The notes: generated by a model from the letters alone, not told the origin. 64,000 bases of DNA from Heyndrickxia acidiproducens DSM 23148 (GCF_000374345.1 NZ_KB893977.1:62001-126000), one strand, 5' to 3'; positions 54,873-63,625 are shown, counted from the first letter of the stretch. Numbers and translations: made by a program.

Positions 54873-55790
54873 TCACGATACCGGCACTTCCATCAAATCA
54901 TGGGCAATTGCACTGTTCCGGAATACATTTTTTGCTTCCCGTTCAAGCAGCGGCCATTCTTCTTTTCCGTACCGGGAACTGATATGCGTGAGCAGCAGTA
55001 ATTTTGCGCCTGCATCCCTGGCCGTTTTGGCTGCCTGCAGCGTGGTCGAATGGAAATAATTATGGGCCATTTTCGCGCTCTCCTGATTGAATGTCGCCTC
55101 ATGCACAAGCAGGTCGGCATCGCGCGCAAGCCGGACTGCTGCTGCACACGGCCGTGTATCCCCCAGAATCGTGACCACTTTTCCCTTCTTATCCGGGCCC
55201 AGATAGTCTTTTCCCGACACCACACGCCCGTCTTCCAGTACAACGGTCCCGCCTTTTTTCAGCAGTGCATAAACAGGACCGGGGCGGATGCCCTCATTCC
55301 TTAATCTGTCCGCATCAAGCGCGCCTGGCTTATCTTTTTCAGTAATCCGGTAGCCCCAACTTTCAATCCCGTGATCTAAAGCGGCGGCTTCGACAATAAA
55401 ACGGCTGTCTTCAAAAACGACCCCCTCTCCAATTTCGAAAATGGACAACGGGTACTGCAAATGGGTGGCGCTCACTTTCAGCGAAACTTCAATAAAATCC
55501 TTTATCCCTTTTGGCCCGTATACTGCCAGCTCATCAACACCGCCCTGGAACGAACGGCTGCCCAAAAGCCCGGGCATACCGTAAATATGGTCGCCGTGCA
55601 AGTGGGTGATAAAAATTTTCTCGATTTTCCGGGGTTTCAGCGCTGTATGAAGAATCTGGTGCTGGGTCGCCTCGCCGCAGTCAAACAGCCAAACCGCATT
55701 TCTTTCTTCCAATAATTTAAGTGCCACGGATGTTACATTTCTTGCTTTTGCAGGCATCCCTGCACCTGTTCCCAAAAATAAAATATCCAA
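54873..55790 (-). CDS. rnz: Ribonuclease Z (tRNA 3' endonuclease)
   Basis: Metallo-beta-lactamase-fold nuclease that trims tRNA precursors lacking an encoded CCA end. It has 305 residues with the motif [15 protein letters not shown] near residue 61, further metal ligands in [14 protein letters not shown] and HEATF, and HISSRY near 270. The flexible-arm region ([19 protein letters not shown]) is present. The gene faces proI and is divergent from zwf, as in B. subtilis. Confidence 0.95.
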   Translation of the reverse strand: MDILFLGTGAGMPAKARNVTSVALKLLEERNAVWLFDCGEATQHQILHTALKPRKIEKIFITHLHGDHIYGMPGLLGSRSFQGGVDELAVYGPKGIKDFIEVSLKVSATHLQYPLSIFEIGEGVVFEDSRFIVEAAALDHGIESWGYRITEKDKPGALDADRLRNEGIRPGPVYALLKKGGTVVLEDGRVVSGKDYLGPDKKGKVVTILGDTRPCAAAVRLARDADLLVHEATFNQESAKMAHNYFHSTTLQAAKTARDAGAKLLLLTHISSRYGKEEWPLLEREAKNVFRNSAIAHDLMEVPVS

Positions 55791-55990
55791 TCCAACTCCC
55801 CCTATGCATGTAATTTCCGGCCGCAGATAAAACTATCTTATCATAATTTAGTGGAAAGGAAACAATTGCATATTATTTGCGTATTCGGTGGTGACAGTCT
55901 AGAATAAAGTGAAACTAAATCTTAATTTTGACCTTTTTGTGGCAAACTTATAGAAGAAAACCATCTTTTCCCTGTTTTTCATGAAATGGG

Positions 55991-56019
55991 TTCAGAATGC
56001 CACACTATAACCGTATAAT
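55991..56019 (+). promoter_or_regulatory. Candidate zwf promoter
   Basis: TTCAGA (55991-55996), 17 bases, TATAAT (56014-56019), 70 bases before the zwf ATG. The remainder of the rnz-zwf gap is AT-rich and shows no gene. Confidence 0.6.
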
Positions 56020-56088
56020 ATAGTCAGTCACAGCCGCGATGCCTGACTGATGTATCATGTGATTGATTAATAAAGAGAGGTAGAAAAC

Positions 56089-57588
56089 ATGCAAACAACC
56101 GAAACACCCAGATCTTTGATTATGCTTTTTGGCGCAACAGGTGATTTAGCGAAACGCAAGCTGTTTCCTTCCTTATATAACTTGTACCGCAAAGGCAAGT
56201 TATCCGGGAACTTTGCCGTGATCGGAACTGCAAGAAGAGGATGGACACATGAGGTATTCCGCGACCATATTAAAGACGCTGTATTGAGTACGAAAAAGCA
56301 CGCCGATAATGTGGACGAGTTTGCCGCCCATTTTTATTATCAGCCTCATGATGTCACAAATGCCGAATCATACATACAATTAAAAGAATTGGCAGATGAG
56401 CTTGACCGCCAATATCAATTAGAAGGCAACCGCATATTCTATTTAGCAATGGCACCGGAATACTTCGGCACGATTTCCGACCATCTAAAAAGCGAAGGGC
56501 TCACAGACACAAAAGGCTTTAAACGGCTTGTGATCGAGAAACCGTTCGGGCACAACCTGGAATCCGCAAAAGCGTTGAATAAGCAGATCCGCAAGTCTTT
56601 TTCAGAAAGCCAGATTTACCGGATCGACCATTATTTAGGCAAAACCATGGTGCAGAATATTGAAGTAATCCGTTTTGCGAACGCCTTATTTGAGCCGCTT
56701 TGGAACAACCGCTATATTTCCAATATCCAAATTACATCAAGTGAAAAACTCGGTGTGGAAGAACGTGCGCGCTATTACGAAACGAGCGGTGCGCTCCGCG
56801 ATATGTTCCAGAACCATATGCTGCAGATGGTCGCGCTCCTAGCGATGGAACCGCCGATCAACCTGACCACGAATGAAATCCGCAGTGAAAAGGTAAGGGT
56901 GCTGCGCGCATTGCGGCCCGTTGGTGGAGAAGAAGTGCCGGATTATTTTGTGCGCGGGCAGTACGGGGCAGGGGAAATCAACGGCGCACGCGTTGCCGGT
57001 TACCGTGAAGAAACCAATGTGGATCCGGCTTCCAATACAGAAACCTATGTTGCCGGGAAATTGTTGATCGACAATTTCAGATGGGCGGGCGTTCCGTTTT
57101 ATATCCGGACAGGAAAGCGGATGGCCGCGAAAACAACAAAGATTGTCGTGCAGTTTAAAGATATCCCGATGAATTTATATTACAATACCGGGCAGGATTT
57201 AAGCCCGAATCTGCTTGTCATCCATATCCAGCCGGAAGAAGGCATTACGGTTCACTTGAACGCCAAAAAACCGGGCCAGCATATGGAAACGACTCCGGTG
57301 CAGCTTAGTTTTGCAAGCAGCAGCAAAAGCGGCATCAACACACCGGAAGCCTATGAAAAGCTGATCCACGACTGCCTGATGGGTGATGCCACCAACTTTA
57401 CACACTGGGATGAAGTGGCCCTCTCCTGGAACTTCGTCGATAAAATTTCGAAAGTGTGGGAAAATAAACAGATCGCCTTTCCAAATTACGAGGCCGGTAC
57501 AATGGGGCCAAAAGCAGCCGACGAACTGCTCGCAAAAGACGGCTTCTTCTGGTGGCCGGTAGAAGACCTCGAAGTAAAACCATGCTAA
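56089..57588 (+). CDS. zwf: Glucose-6-phosphate 1-dehydrogenase
   Basis: First enzyme of the oxidative pentose phosphate pathway, making NADPH and 6-phosphogluconolactone. It has 499 residues with the cofactor motif FGATGDLAKRKL near residue 14 and the active-site signature RIDHYLGK near 178. EKPFGHNLESA and the substrate-binding GKRMAAKTT near 340 are present. GAGAGG precedes the ATG. No gnd gene is in the window. Confidence 0.96.
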   Translation: MQTTETPRSLIMLFGATGDLAKRKLFPSLYNLYRKGKLSGNFAVIGTARRGWTHEVFRDHIKDAVLSTKKHADNVDEFAAHFYYQPHDVTNAESYIQLKELADELDRQYQLEGNRIFYLAMAPEYFGTISDHLKSEGLTDTKGFKRLVIEKPFGHNLESAKALNKQIRKSFSESQIYRIDHYLGKTMVQNIEVIRFANALFEPLWNNRYISNIQITSSEKLGVEERARYYETSGALRDMFQNHMLQMVALLAMEPPINLTTNEIRSEKVRVLRALRPVGGEEVPDYFVRGQYGAGEINGARVAGYREETNVDPASNTETYVAGKLLIDNFRWAGVPFYIRTGKRMAAKTTKIVVQFKDIPMNLYYNTGQDLSPNLLVIHIQPEEGITVHLNAKKPGQHMETTPVQLSFASSSKSGINTPEAYEKLIHDCLMGDATNFTHWDEVALSWNFVDKISKVWENKQIAFPNYEAGTMGPKAADELLAKDGFFWWPVEDLEVKPC

Positions 57589-57589
57589 C

Positions 57590-57774
57590 AAGAAAAGCGG
57601 AGGCGACTGTTTATCGGCGTACGGATTTCGCAGTCTTTGACTGAGATATAGGAAACACGATGAGCCTGTAAGGCGAATCGATGTTGACTTATCGCAGGGA
57701 AAAGACGTAGAAATCCGCTAGCCGATAGGAGCTGCAGCTGGATCAAGAAAAGCGGAGGCGGCTGTTTATCGGCG
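57590..57774 (+). repeat. Short repeat element with tandem partial copy
   Basis: A 30-base block beginning AAGAAAAGCGGAGGCG occurs at 57590-57619 and again at 57745-57774 with one difference. The unit between them can fold: TATCGGC-x3-CGGATTTC (57612-57629) pairs with GAAATCCG-x3-GCCGATA (57710-57727). This looks like a non-coding dispersed element of about 155 bp of the kind scattered in Bacillaceae genomes; its copy number cannot be judged from one window. Confidence 0.65.
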
Positions 57775-57827
57775 GCAGGTTTATCATGATGACGCCAAGG
57801 TTATACTTAAATATGCCATTGACAAAC

Positions 57828-57874
57828 AAAAAAGGAACACGCCACCAGGGTGATGGACAGCGTGTTCCTTTTTT
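57828..57874. terminator. Strong terminator between zwf and yueI
   Basis: AAAAAAGGAACACGC (57828-57842) pairs perfectly with GCGTGTTCCTTTTTT (57860-57874). It ends only 23 bases before yueI, so it either stops zwf transcription or attenuates yueI. Confidence 0.85.
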
Positions 57875-57897
57875 AAACAGATGTGAGGTGAACGTGG

Positions 57898-58335
57898 ATG
57901 AGCAAAGACAAAAATGTGGATGATTACTTAAAGCAGGGCATATATGGAGAAAAAGAAACGCTGCCGGCAGAACGGCGGAAATTTTTAGGAACGCTGCGGG
58001 AACGTATTGTCGTCGCCCTGACAACCGACCAGGTGAAAGAAGCGGAGGTCTATCCGGAAGTCATCGATCTTTTCAGCCGGCACAAAGACGCCAAACTGTT
58101 ATTAAACGGGGCACTGGAATACAGCTACCTATCCAAATATATCAAGGCTGCCCACAAAAACGACCTCCCCTTCTCCATTGTTGAAAAAAAAGGCATCACA
58201 ACAGATATCGGGCTTGTTCTGGCGTACGACCATGCCATTGACCAAAAAGAAATCTATATTACAAAACAAAAACCAGCCCCCCAGAAAACAAAAAAGAAGG
58301 GCTTATCTTCTTTCTTTCAATTTTTGAAAGATTAG
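57898..58335 (+). CDS. yueI: YueI family (DUF1694) protein
   Basis: A 145-residue protein with the family features YLKQGIYGEKETLPAERRKFLGTLRERIV near the start, KLLLNGALEYSYLSKYI in the middle, and a lysine-rich tail. Function unknown; the fold is reported for the family as an L7Ae-like or related small domain, which I cannot check here. GAGGTGA precedes the ATG. It overlaps the convergent dinB by four bases. Confidence 0.82.
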   Translation: MSKDKNVDDYLKQGIYGEKETLPAERRKFLGTLRERIVVALTTDQVKEAEVYPEVIDLFSRHKDAKLLLNGALEYSYLSKYIKAAHKNDLPFSIVEKKGITTDIGLVLAYDHAIDQKEIYITKQKPAPQKTKKKGLSSFFQFLKD

Positions 58336-59549
58336 GGGCGGCGCTTATTGAAAGAGGAACGGGACGCTTTTCTCCCCGTTTGAATAATATCCCTTCCAAA
58401 TTTCTCACGGAGCTGCTCGATCGTTTGATACAGCGGCTCTTTTTTTGCGGCATCTTCGTACGAAAACAAGCTCAGCTGTTCACCGGCTGCCTGCCGTGCC
58501 GCCAAATCTGATCCGGTTATCCCAAGCAGGCGGACCGGATTACCATTCCAGTGGCGGATAAACAAGGCTCGCGCGCATTCAAACAGCTGCTGCCCGGTAT
58601 AAATGGGCTGCATGCATTTTTTACTCCTTGTAACCGTTTTTCTGTCCCGGTAGCGGATCACAAGACTGATATTGGCCGCCGCATATCCTTTGTAGTGGAG
58701 CCTGGCAGCCGTTTCATCGGCAAGTTTTTTCAGCACGGCATCAATCTGATGTTCATCATCCAGATCCTGCGGCAGTGTCAGTGAGCGCCCGATACTTTTT
58801 ACAATATGAACAGCATCAGGGTCCACTGCCCGCGCATCCACCCCGTTGGCACGTTCTTTTAGTACAGGCCCCCGTTTCCCAAGCAGCTGTTTCAGCAGGA
58901 AACGATCCGCATGCGCCAGATCCCCGATTGTATACAGGCCTGCTTTCGCCAGCTTTTCCGCGGTTTTCTTTCCAACCCCATGCATGTCAATCAGTTGCAT
59001 CGGCCATAATACAGAAGGCACATCCCGTTTCCGGAGCACGGTAATCCCCATCGGTTTTTTCATATCTGAGGCCATTTTTGCGAGAAATTTTCCAGGGGCG
59101 ATGCCGATACTTGAAGGCAGGCCCAGTTCAGCGTATATTTGCTGCTGAATTGATCCGGCAATCTCCAAAGGGCTTCCCAGTTCATGCCGGCTTGTAATAT
59201 CAAGATATCCTTCATCAATCGAGACCGGTTCGACCAGCGGCGTATAGGTGCGCAAAATGGAAAACATTGCGTTTGATGCCCGTTTATAGCGGTCAAAATG
59301 GGGTGGGATGATCAACAGCTCCGGACAGCGCTTTTTCGCCTCCCAAACCGTCATCGTCGTTTTTACCCCGTATTTTCTCGCTTCGTAACTGCATGTCACA
59401 ATAATCCCTTTGCGTTCTTTCGGGTTCCCGGCAATGGCAACCGGTTTCCCTTTCAGTTCGGGATTTTCCGCAATTTCAACGGAAGCAAAAAAACTGTTCA
59501 TATCCACATGAAGAATCACACGGCCGTTTTTTGGATAATATTCTTTCAT
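58332..59549 (-). CDS. dinB: DNA polymerase IV (DinB/PolY1, YqjH)
   Basis: Translesion DNA polymerase, 405 residues, close to B. subtilis YqjH. Catalytic acids lie in HVDMNSFFASVE near residue 15 and SIDEGYLD near 110. The thumb has two hairpin motifs (DMHGVGKKTAEKL, GLYTIGDLA). The beta-clamp-binding motif is EQLSLF near 370. TGAGGAG precedes the ATG. Unlike polYB it has no LexA box in the short region before it. Confidence 0.93.
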   Translation of the reverse strand: MKEYYPKNGRVILHVDMNSFFASVEIAENPELKGKPVAIAGNPKERKGIIVTCSYEARKYGVKTTMTVWEAKKRCPELLIIPPHFDRYKRASNAMFSILRTYTPLVEPVSIDEGYLDITSRHELGSPLEIAGSIQQQIYAELGLPSSIGIAPGKFLAKMASDMKKPMGITVLRKRDVPSVLWPMQLIDMHGVGKKTAEKLAKAGLYTIGDLAHADRFLLKQLLGKRGPVLKERANGVDARAVDPDAVHIVKSIGRSLTLPQDLDDEHQIDAVLKKLADETAARLHYKGYAAANISLVIRYRDRKTVTRSKKCMQPIYTGQQLFECARALFIRHWNGNPVRLLGITGSDLAARQAAGEQLSLFSYEDAAKKEPLYQTIEQLREKFGRDIIQTGRKASRSSFNKRRP

Positions 59550-59591
59550 GGCTCCTCACCAACCCCGGTTTTTGTTCATTACGTATGCCTT

Positions 59592-60083
59592 TTACGACCC
59601 CAGCGCTGTACGCTTCGTTCTCTCGCCATTTATATAGGCAATGATGTCTTTTATCCCTTCCAATGAAGCTATAAGTATATCAGGATCAACAAGCGTGATC
59701 AAACGGCCGTCCAAATTCGCAACACTTGAAAAATACTTTGTGCGTTCATAACCGATTAAACCGACCTGTTTCTTTGCCCCGTCCCGGATTTCTAAAATAT
59801 CATTGGCTTCTTTTACAAGCAGGCCTACAAAAAGCGCCGGGGTTTGCAGCACAATCAGGCGGGCACTGTCTGCCAATTCTAATTGGGTTTGATAAAAGAC
59901 GGCTTCTATATCAATGACCGGCACCAGCTCATCCCTGACCTTGACGACGCCTCTTACAAAATCAGGCAATTTTGGAATGGGGTTCATTTTTTCTGCCTTT
60001 TCAATTGAACTGACAGACCGGATGCTGATGCCGTATTCCTCATCCCGCACTTTGAAGATCATATATTTATCCTGTATCTCCAT
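59592..60083 (-). CDS. CheW-domain chemotaxis adaptor
   Basis: A 163-residue protein made of a single CheW-like domain (KYMIFKVRDEEYGISIRSVSSIEK, then PDFVRGVVKVRDELVPVIDI and a C-terminal LVDPDILI). CheW links chemoreceptors to the CheA kinase. It stands alone, outside a che operon, between dinB and yqjE, and has no receiver domain, so it is not CheV. A role in chemotaxis is inferred. AAAGGA lies upstream of the ATG. Confidence 0.85.
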   Translation of the reverse strand: MEIQDKYMIFKVRDEEYGISIRSVSSIEKAEKMNPIPKLPDFVRGVVKVRDELVPVIDIEAVFYQTQLELADSARLIVLQTPALFVGLLVKEANDILEIRDGAKKQVGLIGYERTKYFSSVANLDGRLITLVDPDILIASLEGIKDIIAYINGERTKRTALGS

Positions 60084-60152
60084 CCATTTACGTTCCTTTC
60101 CCTATTGGAAGGCCAAAAGCAGTTTTAGCCTTCCGTTTTCTGCCTTAAGTCC

Positions 60153-61277
60153 TTATTTTTCGGAAGCGGCAACTTCCACAATTGCAATCGCCATTTCAGT
60201 GAGTTTGATCAATTCTTTGACCGGAATGCGTTCGTTTGTTGTATGGATTTCTTCATATCCTGTCCCAAGGTTTACAGTTGGAATATTGAATCCGGCAATG
60301 ACATTGGCATCACTGCCGCCGCCGCTTTGCTCGAGCTTGCTTTCACGTCCGATTTTTGCAGCTGCTTTTTTGGCCACTTCTACAACCTGGTCACCGTCCT
60401 GGAATTTAAAGCCCGGATACATGACTTTCACTTCAACTTCCGCTTTTCCGCCCATTTCCTGTGCGGCTGTTTCGAATGCTTCCTTCATTTTCGCCACTTG
60501 TGCCTGCATTTTTTCCGGTACAAGCGAACGGGCTTCAGCGAGGATATCGACGCGGTCGCACACAATATTTGTGGCCTGGCCCCCTTCGAAGCGGCCGATA
60601 TTTGCCGTTGTTTCTTTGTCAATGCGGCCAAGCGGCATTTTTGAAATGGCTTTGGCGGCAATGGTGATGGCAGAGACGCCTTTTTCCGGCGCGACACCGG
60701 CATGGGCCGTTTTTCCGAGGATCGTTGCTTTGACTTTTGCCTGTGTCGGCGCAGCAACCACAATCGTCCCGACAGCACCGTCACTGTCAAGCGCAAAGCC
60801 GTACTTTGCTTTTAATAAAGATGAATCCAGTGCTTTTGCGCCAACCAGGCCGGATTCTTCCCCGACTGTAATCACAAACTGGATATCCCCGTGCGGAATA
60901 TTGTCTTCTTTCAGGACACGGATCATTTCGAACAGGGCGGATAGGCCGGCTTTGTCATCCGAACCTAAAATCGTGGTGCCATCAGAGACGATCCATCCGT
61001 CTTTAATCGAAGGCTTTATCCCTTTTCCAGGCACAACGGTATCCATATGTGAAGTAAAGTAAATCGGTGCAGCTTCCGGAACATTCCCTTTTAATGTGCA
61101 GATCAGGTTGCCTGAGCCGTGGCCTGTCTGCCCTTTTGTATCATCCTCGAATACTTCTGCACCCAGGCTTTCAAATTTTTGTTTTAACAGCCTGCCGATT
61201 TTCTCTTCGTGGCCGGTTTCGGAATCCGTTTGGACCAATTCAAAAAACTCTTTTAATAAACGTTCTTCATTAACCAT
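60153..61277 (-). CDS. yqjE: M20-family peptidase YqjE (tripeptidase-like)
   Basis: Zinc-dependent aminopeptidase of the M20/M25/M40 group, 374 residues. Metal ligands are suggested by TSHMDTVVPG near residue 77, GSDDKAGLSA near 103, TVGEESGLVGAKAL near 136, and a C-terminal His in YEEIHTTNE. It resembles tripeptidase T and acetylornithine deacetylase relatives; the natural substrate is unknown. GGAGG precedes the ATG at 61277. It is divergent from the tiny prli42 gene. Confidence 0.9.
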   Translation of the reverse strand: MVNEERLLKEFFELVQTDSETGHEEKIGRLLKQKFESLGAEVFEDDTKGQTGHGSGNLICTLKGNVPEAAPIYFTSHMDTVVPGKGIKPSIKDGWIVSDGTTILGSDDKAGLSALFEMIRVLKEDNIPHGDIQFVITVGEESGLVGAKALDSSLLKAKYGFALDSDGAVGTIVVAAPTQAKVKATILGKTAHAGVAPEKGVSAITIAAKAISKMPLGRIDKETTANIGRFEGGQATNIVCDRVDILAEARSLVPEKMQAQVAKMKEAFETAAQEMGGKAEVEVKVMYPGFKFQDGDQVVEVAKKAAAKIGRESKLEQSGGGSDANVIAGFNIPTVNLGTGYEEIHTTNERIPVKELIKLTEMAIAIVEVAASEK

Positions 61278-61465
61278 GGAAAAAACCTCCAACATTATGT
61301 ATTGACTTTATCAGTATATCGCTAATTTATGCGTGCGACAATTTTTCTCCCTTGCAGAAAAGTTGTTGGATAAGGGGGGAGAAGCTTCCCCACAATTTTG
61401 CTTGCCGACAGAGCTTGAACAAGCTAGAATAAGTGTAATGATGAGAAACGAGGGGTGAAAAAGGC

Positions 61466-61558
61466 TTGTCTAAAAGAACCCAAAAAATTGTTGTTTATTT
61501 AATGCTTTTTGCCATGCTGGCCACCACGATTCTGTCGGGCCTGTCCATGCTGTTTTAA
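61466..61558 (+). CDS. prli42: Stressosome-associated protein Prli42
   Basis: A 30-codon gene starting with TTG at 61466, seven bases after GAGGGGTGA. The peptide is a basic start MSKRTQKIVVYLML followed by one membrane helix ending SGLSMLF, matching the Prli42 family, conserved in Firmicutes and usually next to yqjE. In Listeria Prli42 anchors the stressosome to the membrane and helps sense oxidative stress. It ends at a terminator shared with the convergent L,D-transpeptidase. It is too short and starts too unusually for routine gene callers. Confidence 0.87.
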   Translation: MSKRTQKIVVYLMLFAMLATTILSGLSMLF

Positions 61559-61572
61559 ACATCATACCACAA

Positions 61573-61610
61573 AATAAAAGGAGGAATGGCGGGCCCATTC
61601 TTCCTTATTT
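61573..61610. terminator. Bidirectional terminator between prli42 and the L,D-transpeptidase
   Basis: AATAAAAGGAGGAATGG (61573-61589) pairs with CCATTCTTCCTTATT (about 61594-61610) with one G-U pair and small bulges. A-rich and T-rich flanks suit termination on both strands. Confidence 0.72.
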
Positions 61611-62117
61611 TATCGCGCCTTTTTCTTTTGCAAGCTGAATCATGGATTTTGGCGAGCGGGTAATGTAAACTTTTGCTCCGACCGGCACTTCCTCATACAG
61701 CCGCTCAAGTGCTTGTTTTGGAAGCCGGATGCAGCCGTTTGAGATATAACGGCCGATTGATGACGGTTGATTTGTGCCGTGAAGCCCGTAAATTCTCCCG
61801 TCTGTCCCGCGCGCATTAAACCCGATCCACCTCGACCCGAGCGGATTCCTTGGGTCGCCGCCGGGGATATTTTTCTTCCGGTAATACGGGTTTTTTGCTT
61901 TGACCGTAACCGTAAACAGCCCTTCAGGTGTCAAATCATCCGTCCTGCCGGTTGCTACCGGCGTCTCCATTACGATTTTCCCGTAACGAATCCAGGCCAG
62001 CCGGTTCGTTGCTTTGTTTACGATAATATACGGGTTGCCAGCTGTATTCCGTGCATCCGCTGGCGTAAACGTCAGTCCGACTGCCAAAAGCAAAGCTAAA
62101 AACAGTTGCAAGGCCAT
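61605..62117 (-). CDS. Secreted L,D-transpeptidase (YkuD domain)
   Basis: Peptidoglycan crosslinking enzyme. A signal peptide (about 1-22, MALQLFLALLLAVGLTFTPADA) precedes the YkuD catalytic domain. Its active-site motif HGTN-x8-SNGCIRLP lies near residue 125, with the nucleophilic cysteine. At about 170 residues it has only one domain and no LysM. The start is uncertain: ATG at 62117, GTG at 62120, or TTG at 62108 (five bases after GGGTGA). A perfect 11-bp hairpin lies right upstream. Confidence 0.88.
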   Translation of the reverse strand: MALQLFLALLLAVGLTFTPADARNTAGNPYIIVNKATNRLAWIRYGKIVMETPVATGRTDDLTPEGLFTVTVKAKNPYYRKKNIPGGDPRNPLGSRWIGFNARGTDGRIYGLHGTNQPSSIGRYISNGCIRLPKQALERLYEEVPVGAKVYITRSPKSMIQLAKEKGAIK

Positions 62118-62127
62118 CACCCAATTT

Positions 62128-62160
62128 CCACATTTTCCTTAGTTTGCTTGGAAAATGTGG
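62128..62160. repeat. Perfect hairpin upstream of the L,D-transpeptidase
   Basis: CCACATTTTCC (62128-62138) and GGAAAATGTGG (62150-62160), an 11-bp inverted repeat with an 11-base loop. It lies 11 bases before the start codon on the minus strand and could be a regulatory hairpin or operator. Confidence 0.6.
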
Positions 62161-62361
62161 TTTTCATACCAAAAACCTGACCCCCTTTTAAAATGGAAAA
62201 TCAGGCTCTCAAAAAAATGTGAACGCCCGGACTATACTTCATCACAGATTATTGCAAATATTCCGCTTTGTTTTTGCATTCATACGTTTAGCTTTAAGGT
62301 ATTTTCATCTATCATTTTATGGTGGGCGGTTTATTTCTTCATAAAGCGGGTATACTAATCC

Positions 62362-62432
62362 TACATCTAGATCCATACCCCTAAACTCCCTAGATGCTTT
62401 GGATAGCGGATGTTGCGCTATCCACTTTTTTA
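62362..62432 (+). ncRNA. Candidate small RNA with intrinsic terminator
   Basis: A plus-strand -10-like TATACT (62351-62356) is followed by CATCTAG pairing with CTAGATG (62364-62370 with 62390-62396). Then comes a second hairpin, TGGATAGCG pairing with CGCTATCCA (62400-62408 with 62416-62424), and a CT6 tract. No plus-strand protein gene lies upstream after the prli42 terminator. The -35 is weak. The rest of 62121-62436 shows no gene. Confidence 0.35.
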
Positions 62433-62438
62433 TGTGCA

Positions 62439-62473
62439 AAAAACCGGGCATGATGTTTGCCCGGAATTTTTTT
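62439..62473. terminator. fruK terminator
   Basis: CCGGGCA (62444-62450) pairs with TGCCCGG (62458-62464), with A-rich and T-rich flanks on both strands. It lies 26 bases after the fruK stop. Confidence 0.82.
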
Positions 62474-62498
62474 GCCATTTTGTCCGCGTCCATTCTTC

Positions 62499-63410
62499 TT
62501 ACAATTTTTCTACTTTTACTTGCGGCAGCAGTGCTTCCACTTCTTCTTTTGTGCACAATTCCACTGAGAATGCGGTTGCGCTTCCGCAGGCCACCCCCAT
62601 TGGGAATGCTGCTTCGTAAGATTTACCCTTCGAAATCTGGCTGATAAACCCGGCAACAACGGAATCACCGGCACCCGCTGAATTTTTTACCGTACCTTTT
62701 GGCGCAGTTGCATAATAAGAAACATCTTTGTTAAGAAAGAGCGCACCTTTTTCCGCCATCGAAATGATCACATTTTGGACGCCCATGTCCAGAAGCCTCG
62801 AACCATATTGGCGCGCTTCTTCAGGTGTCTCCACTTTTACGCCGAAAATCTCGCCAATTTCATGGTGGTTTGGCTTGATTAAAAACGGACCGGCTTTGAT
62901 GACATGGTTAAGCGATTCACCGGAAACGTCGGCAATCACTTTAATCTTTTTCTCCTGGCATCTTTTGATCAGATCAACATAAACCGTGGAAGGCAGTGAA
63001 CTTGGAATGCTTCCCGAAAACAAAATCATGTCATCAGCAGTAAGACGGTCAATCTGTGCAAGGAGCTGATCAAATTCCTGACCTGAAATCTTCGGGCCTT
63101 TTCCGTTAATTTCTGTTTCCACACCGGATTTTAATTTGATATTAATTCTTGTATCTTCTGAAACTTGGATGAAGTCTGTTTTGATGCCTTCCTCTTTCAG
63201 GTATTGTTCAATATAACCGCCGGTGAAGCCCCCGATAAAACCGAGTGCAGCGGAATCAACGCCGAGCCTTTTCAACACACGGGAAACATTGATGCCTTTG
63301 CCGCCGGGAAATTTTGTATCCATTTTAGAACGGTTTAATCCCCCCAGTTCAAATGAATCCACTTGTACGATGTAATCGACAGACGGGTTTAACGTGACAG
63401 TATAGATCAT
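62499..63410 (-). CDS. fruK: 1-phosphofructokinase
   Basis: PfkB-family kinase converting fructose 1-phosphate to fructose 1,6-bisphosphate. It has 303 residues with the family motifs TLNPSVDYIV at the start, GGKGINVSRVLKRLG near residue 37, and the C-terminal signature SAGAGDSVVAGFI near 247 with the catalytic aspartate. In most Bacillaceae fruK lies in fruR-fruK-fruA. Here no DeoR regulator or PTS gene is adjacent. AAAGG precedes the ATG. Tagatose-6-phosphate kinase is a possible alternative. Confidence 0.87.
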   Translation of the reverse strand: MIYTVTLNPSVDYIVQVDSFELGGLNRSKMDTKFPGGKGINVSRVLKRLGVDSAALGFIGGFTGGYIEQYLKEEGIKTDFIQVSEDTRINIKLKSGVETEINGKGPKISGQEFDQLLAQIDRLTADDMILFSGSIPSSLPSTVYVDLIKRCQEKKIKVIADVSGESLNHVIKAGPFLIKPNHHEIGEIFGVKVETPEEARQYGSRLLDMGVQNVIISMAEKGALFLNKDVSYYATAPKGTVKNSAGAGDSVVAGFISQISKGKSYEAAFPMGVACGSATAFSVELCTKEEVEALLPQVKVEKL

Positions 63411-63625
63411 TTTTCACACAACCTTTGCTACTTTTATTTCAGAATGCCAAAACTTATCCAATAGCCGGAAGACGGTGTTCCGATCATAATCATAACAATC
63501 GTATTATTCCCCGGAATGAAAGATTGAATCATTTCAGACAGACATAACAGCCGTTTTTTGCATCCCGGTTTATCCCTTTCCGCTTTTGAAACTGCATTCA
63601 TTCCTTACTGTGGCTATTTTACATT

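Noticed and set aside
59914-61062. Long plus-strand open frame of 382 codons
   Set aside because: It lies antisense to the CheW gene and yqjE, both well supported by motifs. Its translation is Ser/Pro/Phe-rich without any family match, and it has no ribosome-binding site.
61936-62133. Alternative 65-codon frame as the true N-terminus of the L,D-transpeptidase (frameshift)
   Set aside because: The annotated frame already supplies a complete signal peptide, and the alternative frame has no secretory features.
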